From Herbaspirillum sp. LeCh32-8 (lineage in GTDB: Bacteria; Pseudomonadota; Gammaproteobacteria; Burkholderiales; Burkholderiaceae_D), in contig NZ_JAGIPZ010000001.1 of NCBI RefSeq assembly GCF_017814915.1, forward strand, positions 807,559-871,558: a DNA stretch of 64,000 nucleotides. Direction: 5' to 3'. Below are positions 61,135 through 64,000 of the stretch, piece by piece. Numbering within the stretch: position 1 is the stretch's first letter; the number at the start of each line of letters is the position of its first letter. The notes below the pieces were generated by a model. That model did not search any database, was not told the DNA's origin, and saw only the letters and a program-made list of their open reading frames with translations. The position numbers and the translations under genes are program-made.

Positions 61135-61935
61135 ATGACCCAGGAAGTATTCACGCTGCGCCAAGGAACGGCGCCTCTGCTGATTTCCATGCCGCACGTT
61201 GGCACCCAGCTGCCCGCAGACCTGCAACCTGCCTTCAGCCAAGTCGGCCTGCAGGTGGACGACACCGACTGGCACATCGGGGAACTGTACGATTTCGCGG
61301 TGGAGATGGGCGTGTCCATCATCCGCCCGACCTATTCGCGCTACACCATCGACCTCAACCGTCCGGCCGACGGCCAGAGTTTGTATCCGGGCCAGAACAC
61401 CACCGGCCTGTGCCCGCTGACCACCTTCGACAACGTGCCGCTCTACAAGCCCGGCATGGAGCCGGACGAGGCCGAGATCGCGCGCCGCCTGCCCTTGTAC
61501 TGGAAGCCTTACCACGAGGCGCTGCAGGCCGAACTGGAGCGCATCAAGTCCATTCACGGCTACGCCTTGCTGTGGGACGCTCACTCCATCCGCTCGCTGA
61601 TCCCGCACCTGTTTGAGGGCGAGCTGCCGGTGTTCAACTTCGGCTCGGCCAGCGGCGAATCCTGCGCCCCGGGCGTGGCCGAGGGCTTGCTGCAGCAGGC
61701 GCAGCAACTGGCGCCGCACTATCCGGCAGTGCTCAACGGCCGCTTTAAGGGCGGCTATATCACCCGCAACTACGGCAAGCCGGCGCAGAAGGTGCACGCC
61801 GTACAGCTGGAGCTGGCGCAGCGCAGCTACATGCAAGAGCAGGCGCCGTACGCGCTGGACGCCGGCCTGGCCGGCAAGTTGAAGCCGGTGCTGGCGGAGC
61901 TGATCAAGACCTACCTGGCGTTCAAGCCGGCCTGA
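61135..61935 (+). CDS. hutG: N-formylglutamate deformylase HutG
   Basis: 266 residues. It splits N-formylglutamate into formate and glutamate, the last histidine step. Marks: LLISMPHVGTQLPADL, DDTDWHIGELYDFAVEMG, SRYTIDLNRPADGQSLYPGQ and LLWDAHSIRSLIPHLFEG with the metal His/Asp. The end has FKGGYITRNYGKPAQKVHAV. It starts 20 bases after hutF, with AAGGAAA upstream, and is closed by a terminator, so it ends the operon. Confidence 0.96.
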   Translation: MTQEVFTLRQGTAPLLISMPHVGTQLPADLQPAFSQVGLQVDDTDWHIGELYDFAVEMGVSIIRPTYSRYTIDLNRPADGQSLYPGQNTTGLCPLTTFDNVPLYKPGMEPDEAEIARRLPLYWKPYHEALQAELERIKSIHGYALLWDAHSIRSLIPHLFEGELPVFNFGSASGESCAPGVAEGLLQQAQQLAPHYPAVLNGRFKGGYITRNYGKPAQKVHAVQLELAQRSYMQEQAPYALDAGLAGKLKPVLAELIKTYLAFKPA

Positions 61936-61958
61936 CCGTACCGGTTCGGCAAAACAAG

Positions 61959-61985
61959 ACGGCCTGCAGCGATGCAGGCCGTTTT
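61959..61985 (+). terminator. Rho-independent terminator after hutG
   Basis: ACGGCCTGCA pairs with TGCAGGCCGT around GCGA, followed by TTTG, 23 bases past the stop. Confidence 0.88.
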
Positions 61986-62146
61986 GCATTGGGGGAAGGC
62001 GCTGACGACAGCGGCGATTTGATCCAGCGCAAACGCCGCGTGCGCCACTGCAAAGGCTGGCGCTGGCTTGATGCACGTCAAGCCGCAGGGCAGCGCGCGG
62101 GCATAGGATGCAGTCATACGATTTGTGTCCACCTGGCGAGGTCATC

Positions 62147-62584
62147 ATGTTCAAGAACATCCTTTTGGCAACCGACGGTTCCCGGCTGTGCAATGAATCG
62201 GTGAAGGCGGCGATCGCCCTGGCGAAAAGCTGCGGCAGTCGGCTGGTCGGCCTGTCCGTGGCCGGTAACCTGCGGGCGTTGTCCATCCCTGAAGTCAGCG
62301 TGGGGGTGGATCTGCAGCAGTCCGATGAAGCCGGTCGCGCCAAGGCGCTGGCCAGCATCGCGATGATCACCGAGATGGCGCGCGAACAGGGCGTGGATTG
62401 CACGGTGCAGGTGGCGCAGGGCGGCCGTCCCTACGAGGAGATCATGCGCGTGGCCGAGCGCGAGCATTGCGACGCCATCTTCATGGCCTCCAAGGCGCGC
62501 TCGACGCTGGGGCGCATGTTGATGGGCAGCCAGACGCAGAAGGTGCTGGCGCGCAGCAAGGTGCCGGTGCTGGTGTTCCGTTGA
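62147..62584 (+). CDS. Universal stress protein UspA family
   Basis: 145 residues, one Usp domain. It begins MFKNILLATDGSRLCNESVK, and ends KARSTLGRMLMGSQTQKVL then SKVPVLVFR. The ATP-binding loop is normally G-x2-G-x9-G-S/T; here the first two Gly are Ala (ASKARSTLGRMLMGS), so nucleotide binding is doubtful. The start at 62147 has GAGG; 13 earlier codons were left out. The 160 bases upstream hold the promoter. It may be part of the general stress response. Confidence 0.9.
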   Translation: MFKNILLATDGSRLCNESVKAAIALAKSCGSRLVGLSVAGNLRALSIPEVSVGVDLQQSDEAGRAKALASIAMITEMAREQGVDCTVQVAQGGRPYEEIMRVAEREHCDAIFMASKARSTLGRMLMGSQTQKVLARSKVPVLVFR

Positions 62585-62640
62585 TTTGCTGGTGACGGGG
62601 AGACGCGACAGACAAAATACAGGTTTGTGGTGTGGAGGGC

Positions 62641-62677
62641 AGGGCCGCTCTTTGTGGAGAAGAGCGGCCCTTTTTTT
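62641..62677 (+). terminator. Strong terminator after the Usp gene
   Basis: AGGGCCGCTCTT pairs with AAGAGCGGCCCT (12 bp perfect) around a 7-base loop, followed by seven T. Confidence 0.93.
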
Positions 62678-62762
62678 GTTGGCGCAGATGATTTGGAGAA
62701 ACGCCCTACAGTTGGTACAGTTTGCCCTTGTCCAAAGATGAGTCGCAACGAAGGGAGCAATA

Positions 62763-63956
62763 TTGGCCAAGGCAGAACACCACAACGACGGCGGCAACGC
62801 CTTCACCCGTTTTTTTGCGCATGAGGCCGCCGGCGGCATCGTGCTGGCGATCGCCGCCGTGCTGGCGCTGGTCATCAGCAATTCCGGCTGGCGCGAGGCC
62901 TACGAGGCCTTCACCAGGGTGCGCGGCACGGTCGACGTCGGCGGTCTGGTGGTCTTGTCCAAGCCCTTGCTGCTGTGGGTGAACGAGCTGTGGATGGCGG
63001 TGTTCTTCTTCCTGGTCGGCCTCGAGATCAAACGCGAATTCGTCGAAGGCGAGCTGGCCTCGCGCAGCCAGGCCATCTTGCCCGCAGTTGCCGCGCTGGG
63101 CGGCATGGCGGTGCCGGCGCTGATCTATGCGGCGATCAATCTGGGCGACCCGGTGGCGCTGCGCGGCTGGGCGATTCCGGCAGCTACCGACATCGCCTTT
63201 GCCATCGGCATCGTAATGCTGCTGGGTTCGCGCGTGCCGACCTCCCTCAAGGTGTTCCTGACCGCAGTGGCGATCATCGACGACCTGGGCGCCATCGTGG
63301 TCATCGCGCTGTTTTATACCGACCAGCTGTCGCTGCCGATGCTGGCCGGCGCCGGCGTCGGCACCTTGCTGCTGATCTTGCTCAACCGCAGCGGCGTGCG
63401 CCGTGCCGACGTTTATCTGGTGGTCGGCCTGGCGATCTGGGTCTGTGTGCTGAAGTCCGGCATCCATGCCACGCTGGCCGGAGTGGTCACGGCGCTGGCG
63501 ATCCCCATGAAGGATGGCGAGGGCAAGCCGCTGGCCGGCGCGCTGGAGCATGGCCTGCATCCCTGGGTGGCGTTCCTGGTGCTGCCGATGTTCGCCTTTG
63601 CCAACGCCGGTGTGTCGTTGCAGGGCATGTCGCTGGACAGCCTGTTCGATCCCATTCCCCTGGGAATTGCCGCCGGACTGGTACTGGGCAAGACCATCGG
63701 CGTGTTCGGTGCGGTCTGGCTGATGGTCAAAAGCGGGCTGGCGGCCATGCCGGCCGGCGCCAGCACGCGGCAGGTCATCGGCGTGTGCGTACTGTGCGGG
63801 ATCGGTTTCACGATGAGTCTGTTCATCGGCGGTCTGGCTTTCCAAGGACTGAGCCCAGACTTCGAGGCCAAGCTGAAGCTGGGGGTGCTGGGCGGATCTA
63901 TCCTGGCGGGGCTGCTGGGCACCGCCGTGCTCTGGCGAAAACCCGCCCAGACATAA
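62763..63956 (+). CDS. nhaA: Na+/H+ antiporter NhaA
   Basis: 397 residues, 12 membrane segments, pH-regulated exchange of Na+ or Li+ for protons. The ion-binding Asp pair is in AVAIIDDLGAIVVIALFYT (the DD of helix V). Other marks are EIKREFVEGELASRSQAILP, WAIPAATDIAFAIG and GIGFTMSLFIGGLAF. The start is TTG at 62763 after GAAGGGAG at good spacing; no ATG lies close by. The amino end AKAEHHNDGGNAFTRFFAHE is typical. It stands alone after the Usp terminator. Confidence 0.95.
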   Translation: MAKAEHHNDGGNAFTRFFAHEAAGGIVLAIAAVLALVISNSGWREAYEAFTRVRGTVDVGGLVVLSKPLLLWVNELWMAVFFFLVGLEIKREFVEGELASRSQAILPAVAALGGMAVPALIYAAINLGDPVALRGWAIPAATDIAFAIGIVMLLGSRVPTSLKVFLTAVAIIDDLGAIVVIALFYTDQLSLPMLAGAGVGTLLLILLNRSGVRRADVYLVVGLAIWVCVLKSGIHATLAGVVTALAIPMKDGEGKPLAGALEHGLHPWVAFLVLPMFAFANAGVSLQGMSLDSLFDPIPLGIAAGLVLGKTIGVFGAVWLMVKSGLAAMPAGASTRQVIGVCVLCGIGFTMSLFIGGLAFQGLSPDFEAKLKLGVLGGSILAGLLGTAVLWRKPAQT

Positions 63957-64000
63957 GCAGCCTGAATGGCGCGCCGGGTCGGACTGCCGGCGTCGCCGGC

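Noticed and set aside
1-64000. Searches by eye for tRNA genes, CRISPR repeats, transposases, integrases and phage genes
   Set aside because: None could be supported. Almost all of the sequence is accounted for by chromosomal genes, so I see no sign of a mobile island apart from the REP-like pair.

Overview
The window is GC-rich, gene-dense chromosomal DNA. It carries 63 protein-coding genes that I can support and no tRNA, rRNA, CRISPR array, prophage or insertion sequence that I can recognise. The gene set points to a betaproteobacterium of the Oxalobacteraceae, most like Herbaspirillum: a Burkholderiales-type trimeric porin, the msrB-yciB-bolA-ppiC block, AcnD/PrpF propionate genes, ImuA-ImuB-DnaE2, HutF/HutG and many ABC and GntR/IclR/LysR genes. 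The genus is an inference from gene content and was not tested by a search.

Layout. 1-8.5 kb is housekeeping: the 3' part of purL, a porin, a periplasmic parvulin PPIase, bolA, yciB, msrB and selO. 8.7-12.5 kb is a livHMGF branched-chain amino-acid type ABC operon with no binding protein; its LivF has Arg in place of the Walker A Lys and its LivM has a long C-terminal extension. 12.9-19 kb is a catabolic unit (MFS anion symporter, SDR, aldehyde dehydrogenase) with a divergent GntR regulator and a LysR regulator. 19-25.5 kb holds an RcnB-like protein and the SOS mutasome imuA-imuB-dnaE2 behind a perfect LexA box.

25.7-34 kb is a stress-protein neighbourhood: a GsiB-like repeat protein, a KGG protein, DUF1275, a CBS-domain pair, DUF4142, a DJ-1/PfpI protein, a PoxB-like enzyme and several short unknown proteins, mostly with strong ribosome binding sites. 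It runs into bacterial NHEJ (ku-ligD, 34.2-37.9 kb), a Cho-type nuclease (38.1 kb) and, after an outer-membrane protein and an orphan binding protein, the four-gene ligase-associated DNA damage operon (MBL exonuclease, ATP ligase, Lhr-type DEXH helicase, PdeM nuclease; 42-47.9 kb). Three DNA-damage systems therefore lie within about 28 kb.

48-50.6 kb has an HDOD protein, an outer-membrane channel-like protein with a long leader, and a small unknown protein. 50.7-55.5 kb is a gntR-acnD-prpF operon for 2-methylcitrate dehydration that lacks prpB and prpC; it has two identical palindromic candidate operators and an inverted REP-like pair between acnD and prpF. 55.7-62 kb is an IclR regulator, a polar amino-acid ABC transporter and hutD-hutF-hutG, the last two steps of the formylglutamate branch of histidine breakdown. 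The window ends with a universal stress protein and nhaA.

Starts were chosen by Shine-Dalgarno spacing, signal peptides and overlaps with neighbours. All family names come from reading motifs, not from database searches.
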